Of a stretch of 63,014 bases of DNA, positions 42,086-50,019 are shown piece after piece; the first letter of the stretch is position 1; the number at the start of each line of letters is the position of its first letter. The stretch is from NCBI GenBank assembly GCA_015068155.1, contig SVLC01000003.1, positions 1-63,014 on the forward strand, written 5' to 3'. This stretch comes from Oscillospiraceae bacterium (GTDB lineage: Bacteria > Bacillota > Clostridia > Oscillospirales > Oscillospiraceae). A program made the translations under genes and the position numbers. The notes beneath the pieces were generated by a model that saw only the letters and a list, made by a program, of their open reading frames with translations, did no database searches and was not told the DNA's origin.

Positions 42086-42594
42086 ATTATCGGATCATTG
42101 GGGCGATATTGGTGATCCTGTCGTCCGGAGGAATGGGTTTTTCCTTAGCGGCTGCCCATAAGAAAGAAGTCAACACATTAAAGCAACTGCTTCGGGCGCT
42201 GGACTTTATGGCCTGTGAACTGGAATATCGTCTGCCGCCGTTAGATGAACTGTGTTACTTGGCTGGCGGACAAGTATCAGGAGCGGTCAACCGCTTTTTT
42301 TCTGCACTTGCCATACAATTGCAGCAACAGGTCGACACTGATGCTCGCAGATGCGTGGAAATAGTCTTGAAACAACAGACAGATCTATCTCCAATGACAG
42401 CGCGGGAATTGCATCTGTTGGGTAAAAGTCTTGGTCGGTTTGATCTGGCCGGACAGATCAGCGGCATCAGGTCGGTAAAGGAATTGTGTGAACGGGATTT
42501 GCAGGGACTGCAGGCGGATCAGGCGACTCGTTTGCGTACGTATCGAACATTGGGAATTTGTGCCGGAATCGCACTGGTGATTCTGTTTATCTGA
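42082..42594 (+). CDS. spoIIIAB: Stage III sporulation protein AB
   Basis: 170 aa. An N-terminal membrane helix (about 4-24) precedes a GspF-like cytoplasmic helical domain (KEVNTLKQLLRALDFMACEL is the conserved first helix), and a C-terminal membrane helix ends the protein (about 152-169). Overlaps spoIIIAA by 4 bp. Confidence 0.92.
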   Translation: MNYRIIGAILVILSSGGMGFSLAAAHKKEVNTLKQLLRALDFMACELEYRLPPLDELCYLAGGQVSGAVNRFFSALAIQLQQQVDTDARRCVEIVLKQQTDLSPMTARELHLLGKSLGRFDLAGQISGIRSVKELCERDLQGLQADQATRLRTYRTLGICAGIALVILFI

Positions 42595-42603
42595 TTATTG
42601 AAT

Positions 42604-42798
42604 ATGGAAATTGATCTTATTTTCAAAATAGCGGCGGTGGGCATCATTGTCGCAATCTTAAACCAGGTGCTATCCCGTAGCGGACGGGATGAGCAGGCAA
42701 CCATGACCACATTGGCAGGACTTGTGGTCGTACTGATGATGGTCGCGCAGAAAATCTCGGAGCTTTTCGAGTTGGTGCAGCGGCTGTTTGATTTTTGA
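42604..42798 (+). CDS. spoIIIAC: Stage III sporulation protein AC
   Basis: 64 aa, two membrane helices (about 6-22 and 36-56), typical SpoIIIAC length. LIFKIAAVGIIVAILNQVL and the charged loop SGRDEQA match the family. No good SD is visible, so translation may depend on coupling to spoIIIAB 9 bp upstream. Its stop overlaps the next ATG. Confidence 0.9.
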   Translation: MEIDLIFKIAAVGIIVAILNQVLSRSGRDEQATMTTLAGLVVVLMMVAQKISELFELVQRLFDF

Positions 42799-43193
42799 TG
42801 GATAGGTTTGTGGAAGCCGCAGCAGGCATTTTGGTTGCCGTCATCGTTTTGGCAGCGCTGAAACGACAGACACCGGAGATCGCAGCAGTGCTTTCCGTGC
42901 TGGTTTGCGCCATGGTAGGTTTTGCGGCGGCGGGATTTTTGGAACCTGTTGTGGCGTTTTTGCGGCGATTACAACGGGTTGGAGATTTAGAGGAAAGCTA
43001 TGTTAAAACCCTTCTTAAAATCGTAGGTATCAGTTTTATCGCGGAAATTACGGAATTGGTATGCCAGGATTCCGGTAACTGCGCATTGGGAAAGGTTCTG
43101 CAGTTTGCTGCTGGCGGCTTGATGCTGTATCTTTCATTGCCGATGTTGACAAAGCTATTGGAGCTGGTGGAAGGAATATTGGAGACTCTATGA
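42798..43193 (+). CDS. spoIIIAD: Stage III sporulation protein AD
   Basis: 131 aa, four membrane helices. LKRQTPEIAAVLSVLVCAMV, GISFIAEITELVCQDSG and KVLQFAAGGLMLYLSLPML are conserved SpoIIIAD segments. Starts on the last base of spoIIIAC (TGATG). Confidence 0.93.
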   Translation: MDRFVEAAAGILVAVIVLAALKRQTPEIAAVLSVLVCAMVGFAAAGFLEPVVAFLRRLQRVGDLEESYVKTLLKIVGISFIAEITELVCQDSGNCALGKVLQFAAGGLMLYLSLPMLTKLLELVEGILETL

Positions 43194-44230
43194 AAAAGGT
43201 TTTCATACTGCTTTTACTGCTGATTGGATTGACAGTGCCGGTTTCGGCATCTGAAATCTCTGCGCCGGAAGCGCCCAGGGATGTGCAGCAAATGCTTCCT
43301 CAGGAAAGGGACAGTTTTGGCGAGGGCCTGCGATATGTTCTGTCGGTGGCGCTGGAGCAATTGGTGCCGAATGTCAAATCCGGCATGGGCGTCTGCGCCG
43401 GAGTTCTGGCGACGGTGATCATTTTATCCCTGCTGAAAAGCTACGAGGGAAAATGTAAAGCGATTGCGGAATTGGCGGGCGTGGTGGCAATTAGTACAAT
43501 GCTGTTAAGCAGTACCCACAGTTTGATCGAGTTGGGAGTATCTACGGTGTCAAGTCTCAGCGAATACGGAAAACTGCTCACACCGGTGATGACTGCGGCT
43601 TTGGCAGCGCAGGGCGGAAGTGGTTCTGCCACGGCGCTGGCTACGGCGACGGTATTTTTTGATACGGTACTGACGGAAGCGGTATCTTCTGTTTTAGTTC
43701 CCGGCATCTATATTTATCTATCGGTGGCCATCGTCAATGCCGCAGTTGGAGATGCCATGATGAAAAAAATGGCAGAATTGATCAAATGGGTTTTAAGTTG
43801 GGGAATCAAGCTGGTTCTTTATGGATTTACCGGATATGTCAGTATCACCGGTGTGATCACGGGAACGGCGGATCAAACCGCTTTGAAAGCAGCTAAATTG
43901 ACCTTTGGCGGTATGGTGCCGGTGGTGGGTGGGATTTTATCCGATGCCTCCGAAACCATTTTGGTCAGTGCTGCGGTGGTGAAAAACGCTGTAGGCGTTT
44001 ATGGGATGTTGGTGCTGCTGGCTATTATGATAGGACCGTTTATCAAGATCGGCGTACAGTATTTGCTGATCAAGTTGACAGGCGCATTATCCGCTTTGTT
44101 TTCTGAAAAGGCGACTATTGGTCTGTTGGAGTCATTTTCCGAAGCGATGGGCCTGTTGCTGGCAATGACAGGAACGGTGTGCCTCCTGCTGATGATCAGC
44201 ACCATGTGTTTTTTGCGGGGGATGGGATAA
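43190..44230 (+). CDS. spoIIIAE: Stage III sporulation protein AE
   Basis: 346 aa. A signal peptide (about 1-21, ending PVSAS) precedes six or seven membrane helices. The conserved GITGVITGTADQ-type segment appears as VSITGVITGTADQTALKAAK, and the PVVGGILSDASETILV motif follows. It is the polytopic core of the SpoIIIA complex. Overlaps spoIIIAD by 4 bp and spoIIIAF by 1 bp. Confidence 0.93.
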   Translation: MKKVFILLLLLIGLTVPVSASEISAPEAPRDVQQMLPQERDSFGEGLRYVLSVALEQLVPNVKSGMGVCAGVLATVIILSLLKSYEGKCKAIAELAGVVAISTMLLSSTHSLIELGVSTVSSLSEYGKLLTPVMTAALAAQGGSGSATALATATVFFDTVLTEAVSSVLVPGIYIYLSVAIVNAAVGDAMMKKMAELIKWVLSWGIKLVLYGFTGYVSITGVITGTADQTALKAAKLTFGGMVPVVGGILSDASETILVSAAVVKNAVGVYGMLVLLAIMIGPFIKIGVQYLLIKLTGALSALFSEKATIGLLESFSEAMGLLLAMTGTVCLLLMISTMCFLRGMG

Positions 44231-44703
44231 TGGATGGAATTAAGGAATATATTTTATCGGTTGCCGCTGCGGCTATTTTATGCGCTGTGGTTCGTCGTTT
44301 GCTGGAGAAAAAGGGAACTGCTGGATCTGTGGGGAAATTATTGACCGGGATATTTATGACGGTGACGGTTTTATCGCCTTTGACCGGGCTGACGGTGGGA
44401 CCTATGGATGAGATTATGGATGATTACCGAATGATAGCCCAGGAAGCGGTGGCACAGGGAGAAAAATCTACGGCCAACGCCTTGCGGCAAAGCATATCCC
44501 AGCAGATGGAAGCATATATCATAGAGAAAGCTCTGGCGTTGGGGGCGGACATTCAGGTAGAAATCAGGTTAAGTGAGGATCTTTATCCAACACCGATTGG
44601 CGTGCGACTCTCCGGTCAGATCGCGCCATACGCCAAATCCAGGCTGCAGCGGATCATAGAAGAGGACCTGGGCGTAGGGGAGGAGGATCAAATATGGACA
44701 TAA
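44230..44703 (+). CDS. spoIIIAF: Stage III sporulation protein AF
   Basis: 157 aa. Two N-terminal membrane helices (about 7-24 and 36-54) precede an extracytoplasmic ring-building-like domain (about 60-157). The ATG at 44230 overlaps the spoIIIAE stop. Its end overlaps spoIIIAG by 10 bp. Confidence 0.9.
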   Translation: MDGIKEYILSVAAAAILCAVVRRLLEKKGTAGSVGKLLTGIFMTVTVLSPLTGLTVGPMDEIMDDYRMIAQEAVAQGEKSTANALRQSISQQMEAYIIEKALALGADIQVEIRLSEDLYPTPIGVRLSGQIAPYAKSRLQRIIEEDLGVGEEDQIWT

Positions 44704-45200
44704 ACAGCTGGGCGGGCAGGTTAAAGGGCTGGATCATGCGGTTTCGATATCCCATTTTGGTGATATTGGCAGGAATTCTTTTGCTGACCCTGCCCGGTAA
44801 GAAGAAAGAAAATTCAACGGCTACCGATCCTGTTGCACTCACCGGGCCATCGGAAGATTTGACCCTGGAGCTGACGGAAATCTTGCAGCAGATCAAAGGC
44901 GTGGGCAGGGTGCAGGTTCTTCTGACAATATCCAAAGGGGAGCAGACGCACTATCAGGAGGATTCCGATCAATCCACCGACGAGACGGGAACAGATATAC
45001 GGACAGAAACGGTTATTATCCGGGATGCGGATGATAGGGAATCCGCACTGATTATTCAGGTGATCCCACCGGAGTATTTGGGGGCCATCGTTGTGTGTGA
45101 TGGCGCGGATGATGCCAGCGTAAAACTTGCGGTGTTAGAAGCGGTGGCGAAGGCGACCGGTCTGCGTTCAGACCGGATATCGGTGCTGAAAATGAAATGA
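44694..45200 (+). CDS. spoIIIAG: Stage III sporulation protein AG
   Basis: 168 aa. One membrane helix (about 16-34) precedes a ring-building domain: LTEILQQIKGVGRVQVLLTIS, a loop with acidic residues, then VIIRDADDRESALIIQVIPPEYLGAIVV. SpoIIIAG forms the large ring in the intermembrane space. Overlaps spoIIIAH's coding region upstream by 4 bp only if the earlier ATG is used. Confidence 0.92.
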   Translation: MDINSWAGRLKGWIMRFRYPILVILAGILLLTLPGKKKENSTATDPVALTGPSEDLTLELTEILQQIKGVGRVQVLLTISKGEQTHYQEDSDQSTDETGTDIRTETVIIRDADDRESALIIQVIPPEYLGAIVVCDGADDASVKLAVLEAVAKATGLRSDRISVLKMK

Positions 45201-45214
45201 CGGGAGGCATTTTT

Positions 45215-45766
45215 ATGAAAAACTGGAAGAAGAATGTAATTACGGCGGCCATTTTGGTAACGGTGTGTTCCGGTATTTATCTGAATTGGGTGTATACCGG
45301 CGGCGACGATACCAAAAATCTGGAGGACACCCTGGATGCGGAAAAGGTGATGAGTGATGATCTGCTGTATTTGGGGGATAACTCCGTGGAAGTGGGCGGC
45401 AATGACAATACTACCATCACCGACTATTTTGCGGCGGTGCGTTTAAGCCGACAGGAGGCCAGGGATAAGGCTGTTTCGTTGCTGCAGGAGGCCATGGCCT
45501 ATGGGGATGAAAATCAAATTGCCCAAAGCAACGCGCAATTGGAACAGATCATCCAGAATGCCCTCTGTGAGGCTCAGATCGAGAGCCTGGTGATGGCAAA
45601 AGGCTACCGGGATTGTGTGGCCTATATGACAGAAGACGGCATCAGCGTGGCCGTAGCGTCTCCGGAAGGCGGGATGCAGCAATCGGATGTAGCGGTGATC
45701 GCGGACATCGTAGTTAGTCAGTCGGATTATACCATCCAGGATATCCGGGTGGTGGAGGTGCAATGA
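45215..45766 (+). CDS. spoIIIAH: Stage III sporulation protein AH
   Basis: 183 aa. One membrane helix (about 8-25) and a variable acidic linker precede the SpoIIIAH domain (about 75-183): YFAAVRLSRQEARDKAVSLL is the conserved first helix. It docks with forespore SpoIIQ. The ATG at 45215 has GGAGG at 6 nt. Last gene of the operon, followed by a strong terminator. Confidence 0.92.
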   Translation: MKNWKKNVITAAILVTVCSGIYLNWVYTGGDDTKNLEDTLDAEKVMSDDLLYLGDNSVEVGGNDNTTITDYFAAVRLSRQEARDKAVSLLQEAMAYGDENQIAQSNAQLEQIIQNALCEAQIESLVMAKGYRDCVAYMTEDGISVAVASPEGGMQQSDVAVIADIVVSQSDYTIQDIRVVEVQ

Positions 45767-45771
45767 TCAAT

Positions 45772-45803
45772 AAGACCCATCCCGAAAAGGGATGGGTCTT
45801 TGT
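45772..45803. terminator. Terminator after the spoIIIA operon
   Basis: A 12-bp stem AAGACCCATCCC / GGGATGGGTCTT, loop GAAAA. It serves the operon and the convergent SGNH gene. Confidence 0.9.
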
Positions 45804-46525
45804 TATTGCGCGTCAAGCAGCTGCTGCAGAACCGGGGTGATGGCTTCCGTCAGAACCACATACCCCTCATGGGTCAGATGGGCACCGTCTGTGGTGTATT
45901 CCACCCGGATCTCATCTGTGACAGGGTCCAGTAAAGGGGTGAATATGTCGATGTAATAAAAACCGTATTCTTCAGCCAGCGCTTTGATCTTTACATTGTT
46001 GTAGGCTGCCAGATGGTTCTTGTGGGCCCAGTCCCGGCCCATTGCGGTCAATGACAGTAGAATAACTTTGGTATCCGGAAGATTTTGCTGCAGGCCTTTT
46101 AGAATGGATTCGTAATTTTCAAACATGGTGTCGAGGTTATTGCCACCGATGAGCATGACCACCACCTTCGGCTTTAGCGCATAGGCCGACAGCTCCATAC
46201 GGCTTTCCAAACCGATGGTAGTCTCGCCGCCGATGCCGCGGTTGGCGGTGACAAACTGGGGATAGTATTTTTCCAAATCATATCCGTCGGTCAAACTGTC
46301 GCCAAGAAACGCCACATCCACCGCATAATCGGCAAAGGCCTGGTTTTCCTCCGCATACTGAACGTATTTGTTTTCATAGTATTGCCGAATCTGCTCCTGC
46401 TGCTGGGCTTGCTTTCTTTGTTCCGGTATATATTTCACCAGGAAAAACAGCAGAAAACCGACAAGCAAAACTGCGGCCATCAGGATGATTGCGATCCATA
46501 GATTATGCTTTCTTCTTTTGTCCAT
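45803..46525 (-). CDS. SGNH/GDSL-type esterase, membrane-anchored
   Basis: 240 aa. An N-terminal membrane anchor (about 9-32) and a short coiled segment precede the SGNH hydrolase domain. Block I is FLGDSLTDGY, block II has RGIGGETT, block III is MLIGGNNLD and block V is DGAHLTHEGY. It probably deacylates cell-wall or secreted glycans or lipids. SD GAGGAG. It is downstream of the pgsA-like gene but separated from it by a terminator. Confidence 0.85.
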   Translation of the reverse strand: MDKRRKHNLWIAIILMAAVLLVGFLLFFLVKYIPEQRKQAQQQEQIRQYYENKYVQYAEENQAFADYAVDVAFLGDSLTDGYDLEKYYPQFVTANRGIGGETTIGLESRMELSAYALKPKVVVMLIGGNNLDTMFENYESILKGLQQNLPDTKVILLSLTAMGRDWAHKNHLAAYNNVKIKALAEEYGFYYIDIFTPLLDPVTDEIRVEYTTDGAHLTHEGYVVLTEAITPVLQQLLDAQ

Positions 46526-46539
46526 GTTGGATGCTCCTC

Positions 46540-46567
46540 AAAAAGCCCGGAGTATGGGACTCCGGGC
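46540..46567 (-). terminator. Terminator after the pgsA-like gene
   Basis: Stem GCCCGGAGT / ACTCCGGGC (minus strand) followed by five T. Confidence 0.88.
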
Positions 46568-46575
46568 AGGTATTG

Positions 46576-47172
46576 TTATCGTTTTCTGTCCGCATGATCT
46601 TCAATGTTTTGGATCATGGACGATTTTTTGTGGTATACCCGTATATAACTGGCAAAGGAGATCAGCATAAAGATGCCGTCTACCACCGTGATGGCGGCGA
46701 TCACGCGACTGTCCATATCGGAAAGCAAGATCATAGCGATCAAGCTGATGAACAGCACTGCGGTGCAGATCTTACCACTGAGCAGAGCGCCGGTAAGCAT
46801 TTTCCCTTTTCTGAAAGCCAGGATGCCTGCAATGAGCTGGAAACCCTCCTTCAGAACGAAAAGACCAACCAAATTCCACAGGATCGGATGGCGAATGGCA
46901 AGACAGACCGTTAGGGTAAGCTGCGTCGCTTTGTCGGCCAGCGGGTCCAGGAATTTGCCAATGGTAGAGATCATATTAAACTTTCGGGCGATTTTTCCAT
47001 CCACAGCATCTGTCAGGCAGGAAACTGCCAAAATTCCCGCCGCTACAGCATAGTCTGCCGGCTTTGCGGCATTGAGATAGATGATAACGTATACGGGTAT
47101 CAGCAGCAAACGAAAAAGACTCAGCCAGTTGGGGATGGTAAAGAGATCTTTTTTCCAATCCTTGATGATCAT
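46576..47172 (-). CDS. CDP-alcohol phosphatidyltransferase (phosphatidylglycerophosphate synthase-like)
   Basis: 198 aa. IPNWLSLFRLLLIPVYV near the start and the CDP-alcohol transferase signature D-x2-D-G-x2-A-R-x8-G-x3-D-x3-D, here DAVDGKIARKFNMISTIGKFLDPLADK split around residues 60-86, identify the family. Five or six membrane helices. It makes phosphatidylglycerophosphate or a related phospholipid. The ATG at 47172 is set by GGAGG 5 nt upstream and gives the usual start. Confidence 0.87.
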   Translation of the reverse strand: MIIKDWKKDLFTIPNWLSLFRLLLIPVYVIIYLNAAKPADYAVAAGILAVSCLTDAVDGKIARKFNMISTIGKFLDPLADKATQLTLTVCLAIRHPILWNLVGLFVLKEGFQLIAGILAFRKGKMLTGALLSGKICTAVLFISLIAMILLSDMDSRVIAAITVVDGIFMLISFASYIRVYHKKSSMIQNIEDHADRKR

Positions 47173-47209
47173 GTGTCCTCCGAGTCTATATAAGTAAAGT
47201 TCTAATGAT

Positions 47210-47237
47210 ATTATAGCCATTTAAAGCTGTAAATCAA
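47210..47237 (-). promoter_or_regulatory. Promoter of the pgsA-like gene
   Basis: Minus strand: TTGATT (47232-47237), 16-bp spacer, TATAAT (47210-47215). Confidence 0.75.
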
Positions 47238-47271
47238 GGTCTGATGGAGAAATTTACCGATTATTTGCAAT

Positions 47272-47817
47272 TCATCGGCGAATACGGTTTTGACTGTAAT
47301 CCAGATTTACAGCAAGAGGATAATGCAGCGCCAAATGTTTCCAGGTCACTTTATCAACCTGCCCAGTTACAGGCAACAGACTTAATGCCTGAAAATCGGA
47401 AATCGCCTGACCGGTTGGCATATCCAATATGCCGGTCAGTGCCGGGGCTGTGACCGAGCCGTAGGCGCTTTCCAGGGCAGCGAGCATGGCCTGGATCAGA
47501 AATAAATAGGGATGAGATTCACCGGCTTTCAAAACCTGTCCGGGATTTAGGATCAACTGCAGGGGTTCAGCAGGGCCGATCCGTGTAAGGGCATCGGGAT
47601 ACTCTTCCGAAATTCTTGCCCAGGTGGACGGGTCGGCAGCTCCTGTGATCGGGATCCCGCGGGACCGCTGAAATTCAGATACGGCATTTCTGGTCTGCTC
47701 ACCAAAAAAACCGTCGGGGATGACGGTCAATTCCCGCCCGTCATCCTGTCCGATAACACGGAGCATGGTTTGTAAACTGCGTACTGGTTGCGCAACAAAG
47801 CTTTCCGCTGGCCTCAT
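47272..47817 (-). CDS. Peptidoglycan-binding domain protein (SleC-like cluster, third gene)
   Basis: 181 aa with two PG_binding_1 modules. The first contains LQTMLRVIGQDD and DGFFGEQTRNAVSEFQRSRGIPITGAAD with AFP-type helices. The second is around LFLIQAMLAALES to AISDFQALSLLPVTGQVDKVTWKHL. No catalytic domain. Its start overlaps the previous gene (ATGA). It probably binds spore cortex peptidoglycan together with the neighbouring SpoIID-like protein. Confidence 0.75.
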   Translation of the reverse strand: MRPAESFVAQPVRSLQTMLRVIGQDDGRELTVIPDGFFGEQTRNAVSEFQRSRGIPITGAADPSTWARISEEYPDALTRIGPAEPLQLILNPGQVLKAGESHPYLFLIQAMLAALESAYGSVTAPALTGILDMPTGQAISDFQALSLLPVTGQVDKVTWKHLALHYPLAVNLDYSQNRIRR

Positions 47818-49016
47818 CTGACTACCTCCTGAGAAATGGGGTCTCGGTCGCCGGTCTGCAAGGTTCGGCCTGGCGATTGTGTCTGGGTTGTGGTTGCGTT
47901 GTAACCGCTTCGAGCGGTAGAGGGGAAGGTTTCCGCATTGCGTAAGGTGGCATTTTCGATGCCGCTGAATTGGTCGTATATTTCATCCCAGGTTGCGCTG
48001 TCTGTTATGCCGGTCACAGGCAAACCAAACCAGCTTTGGGCGGCGCGGACCGCATTTTCTGTATCTGCACCGTAAATTCCGTCCGTACTGACAGATGGAA
48101 TTTCCTCGATATATGCGGAAAGTAGGGATAACATATATTGCAGATGCCGTACCTTATTTCCCCGGTCACCGGGCCCGAGTCCGTTTGGATAGCTCCAATC
48201 AATGGCATAAAAACGCTGTCCCTGGCTTCTAAGCTCTGAAAGCATTGTAACAGCGGTGTAAAGCCGTACTAAAGCATACCAGGTTGCTTTACCAACGATA
48301 CCATCGTCTGTTAACCCAAAAATTTGCTGGAAAGCCCGAACGGATGCCTCCGTCCGGCTGCCGAAAATTCCATCCACCGTCGGGATCTTGGGAATGGCCG
48401 GATAATTTTGAGCAATTCGATTTAAGGATGTTTGGATGATTACCACATTGGGCCCGGTGCTGCCGCGGCGCAATGGTGTGCCTGGATAAGAGCTGGTGAT
48501 CCCTCGGATGGGCGCGTCGTTGACGATCTCCACATTACCGTAGTAATTTCGCAGGATCTGCGTGCTGTTAAGTCCCTGCCTGGCCAAATTTTGGCTGCCC
48601 CATTGGCTTAGCCCCTGGCAGGTGACGGTGGTTCCGTTACAGAATTTTGCTGCCAGCGGTTCTACGAAACCCGGTCTTCGAAGGTAGTCGTTGAATAATT
48701 CATCTACGATTTGGGATATGTTTTCAAAATAACTGCGTCCGTTTACATATGCCTGATCGTAAGCTGTGTTATTGGTTATATCAAAATCATAGCCTCTGCT
48801 GCGATAAAACTCTGTATACACCCGATTAAGGGCGAAGGAAACGATGGCGTTGATGTTGGCCCGCAAAGCGCTGGGTTCCCAGGTGGGATAAATCTCGCTT
48901 GATGCTACATTTTTTACATAGTCTGTAAACGGTACCGTAACATTGGGGGCCGCGGTATCCGGCGCGCCGAGGTGAACGGTAATGCTTTGGGGTACAAAGG
49001 GAATCACTGTGGGCAT
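47814..49016 (-). CDS. SpoIID-like / peptidoglycan-binding protein (SleC-like spore cortex-lytic enzyme)
   Basis: 400 aa. Residues about 28-165 form a SpoIID-type domain (YVKNVASSEIYPTWEPSALR, FDITNNTAYDQAYVNGR, CQGLSQWGSQNLARQG, ILRNYYG), the lytic-transglycosylase fold. Two PG_binding_1 modules follow (about 185-260 and 280-350: DGIFGSRTEASVRAFQQIFG, DGIYGADTENAVRAAQSWFG). This order is that of clostridial SleC, the germination cortex hydrolase. Here the pre-pro-like region is encoded separately (49026-49406). SD AGGAGG. Assignment to SleC is by domain order and context. Confidence 0.72.
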   Translation of the reverse strand: MPTVIPFVPQSITVHLGAPDTAAPNVTVPFTDYVKNVASSEIYPTWEPSALRANINAIVSFALNRVYTEFYRSRGYDFDITNNTAYDQAYVNGRSYFENISQIVDELFNDYLRRPGFVEPLAAKFCNGTTVTCQGLSQWGSQNLARQGLNSTQILRNYYGNVEIVNDAPIRGITSSYPGTPLRRGSTGPNVVIIQTSLNRIAQNYPAIPKIPTVDGIFGSRTEASVRAFQQIFGLTDDGIVGKATWYALVRLYTAVTMLSELRSQGQRFYAIDWSYPNGLGPGDRGNKVRHLQYMLSLLSAYIEEIPSVSTDGIYGADTENAVRAAQSWFGLPVTGITDSATWDEIYDQFSGIENATLRNAETFPSTARSGYNATTTQTQSPGRTLQTGDRDPISQEVVR

Positions 49017-49025
49017 AGGTACCTC

Positions 49026-49406
49026 CTACAGATTTTGCGCAGGCGTGTCAAAAACCGCTACTTTATCCCAAGCATCCGGAAGTTCTGACAATGGAATCAT
49101 CTGTAATTGCAGTTGGGTCACCGTGTCAGGGAACACCTGTAAATTCTCGTTTTCCGTTTGCTCGAAGCCTTCCAATCTTGCGTATAGATTTACGGCAGTA
49201 AAGGGAATGATACCCGTATCCGGCGTTTGGCTGGCCGATAGCTCCGGCACCGGTATCTCGATGGGCGTGATTATGCCATTGCGGTCCGTTAATCGAAGGG
49301 CGATGGCGGTACCGTCAGATGCAGTAACGGCAATGGCAACATTTTCAAGGGGGATCCGGGCGTTGCTTGTAAAAGCATTCACAGTTATGTATCCGGTATC
49401 TGGCAT
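49026..49406 (-). CDS. Carboxypeptidase-regulatory/transthyretin-like domain protein (SleC-like cluster, first gene)
   Basis: 126 aa. MPDTGYITVNAFTSNARIPLENVAIAV has the beta-sandwich pattern of a carboxypeptidase-regulatory-like domain, as in the N-terminal region of clostridial SleC pre-pro proteins. It has no signal peptide. ATG 49406 follows AAAGGAG by about 8 nt. A GCATAGAAT box lies 30 bp upstream. It is the first of three genes whose domains together resemble one SleC. Confidence 0.62.
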   Translation of the reverse strand: MPDTGYITVNAFTSNARIPLENVAIAVTASDGTAIALRLTDRNGIITPIEIPVPELSASQTPDTGIIPFTAVNLYARLEGFEQTENENLQVFPDTVTQLQLQMIPLSELPDAWDKVAVFDTPAQNL

Positions 49407-49435
49407 GAAATGCACTCCTTTCAAAGCGTCTGTAT

Positions 49436-49443
49436 ATTCTATG
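49436..49443 (-). promoter_or_regulatory. Putative mother-cell sigma -10 box for the SleC-like cluster
   Basis: Minus strand CATAGAAT within CTTGCCGCATAGAAT. CTTGCCGCATAGA is shared with the dapA upstream region. An ACATTTT-like -35 lies at the expected distance. Confidence 0.55.
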
Positions 49444-49489
49444 CGGCAAGATGGAAAATGTGCTATGTAGATGCTCCGCTGAGGAGCAG

Positions 49490-49918
49490 TTATAGAAAAG
49501 TTTGGGATTTTTGAATGTTGATGTTTTCCGTGTTCACCAGTTGCTTTGCTAATTCTTTGACATCAGCTGATGTTGCAATGGATTTTCGCATATTTTTAAG
49601 TCCCTGGATCATGCCCCGGGTATTGCCTTGAATCAACATGCCGGCAATTTTAGAATCCTGCTCGCCGCCCATCAGCTGCATTTTCGCCATCATGCTTGAC
49701 ATGGTCTCAACCACCGGATTCAAATTTTTTAACTGTAAATTGTATTTTTGAGCAAGCTTCAGCGTCTGTTTCTCCAGCGCATCATATTCTTTTAACTGAT
49801 TTCGCAGTTCTGTTTTCAAACCGGTTCCAACGGCGTTATCCATGACACACCGGATACCGGATTGCCCCATTTGTACTGTGTGCAGCATGGAAGTAAGCAT
49901 TTGTTCATTATTCATCAT
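49490..49918 (-). CDS. Helical (ferritin-like) hypothetical protein
   Basis: 142 aa, almost entirely helical, with Met- and Gln-rich segments (MLTSMLHTVQMGQSGI, AVGTGLKTELRNQLKEYDALEKQ). The pattern resembles small conserved clostridial proteins of ferritin-like or CotF-like bundle type with no assigned role. It lies upstream of the SleC-like cluster on the same strand, so a spore-coat role is possible but unproven. The SD is weak (GGGTGA). Confidence 0.6.
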   Translation of the reverse strand: MMNNEQMLTSMLHTVQMGQSGIRCVMDNAVGTGLKTELRNQLKEYDALEKQTLKLAQKYNLQLKNLNPVVETMSSMMAKMQLMGGEQDSKIAGMLIQGNTRGMIQGLKNMRKSIATSADVKELAKQLVNTENINIQKSQTFL

Positions 49919-50019
49919 ATTTTATCACCCGGTAGCAGTATGTCCCAAAATTTTAAGCGCATACGCACCTTTTGAAGTTCTGATGCATATTCTTTGTTCG
50001 GAAAGGAATGTGATGAACT

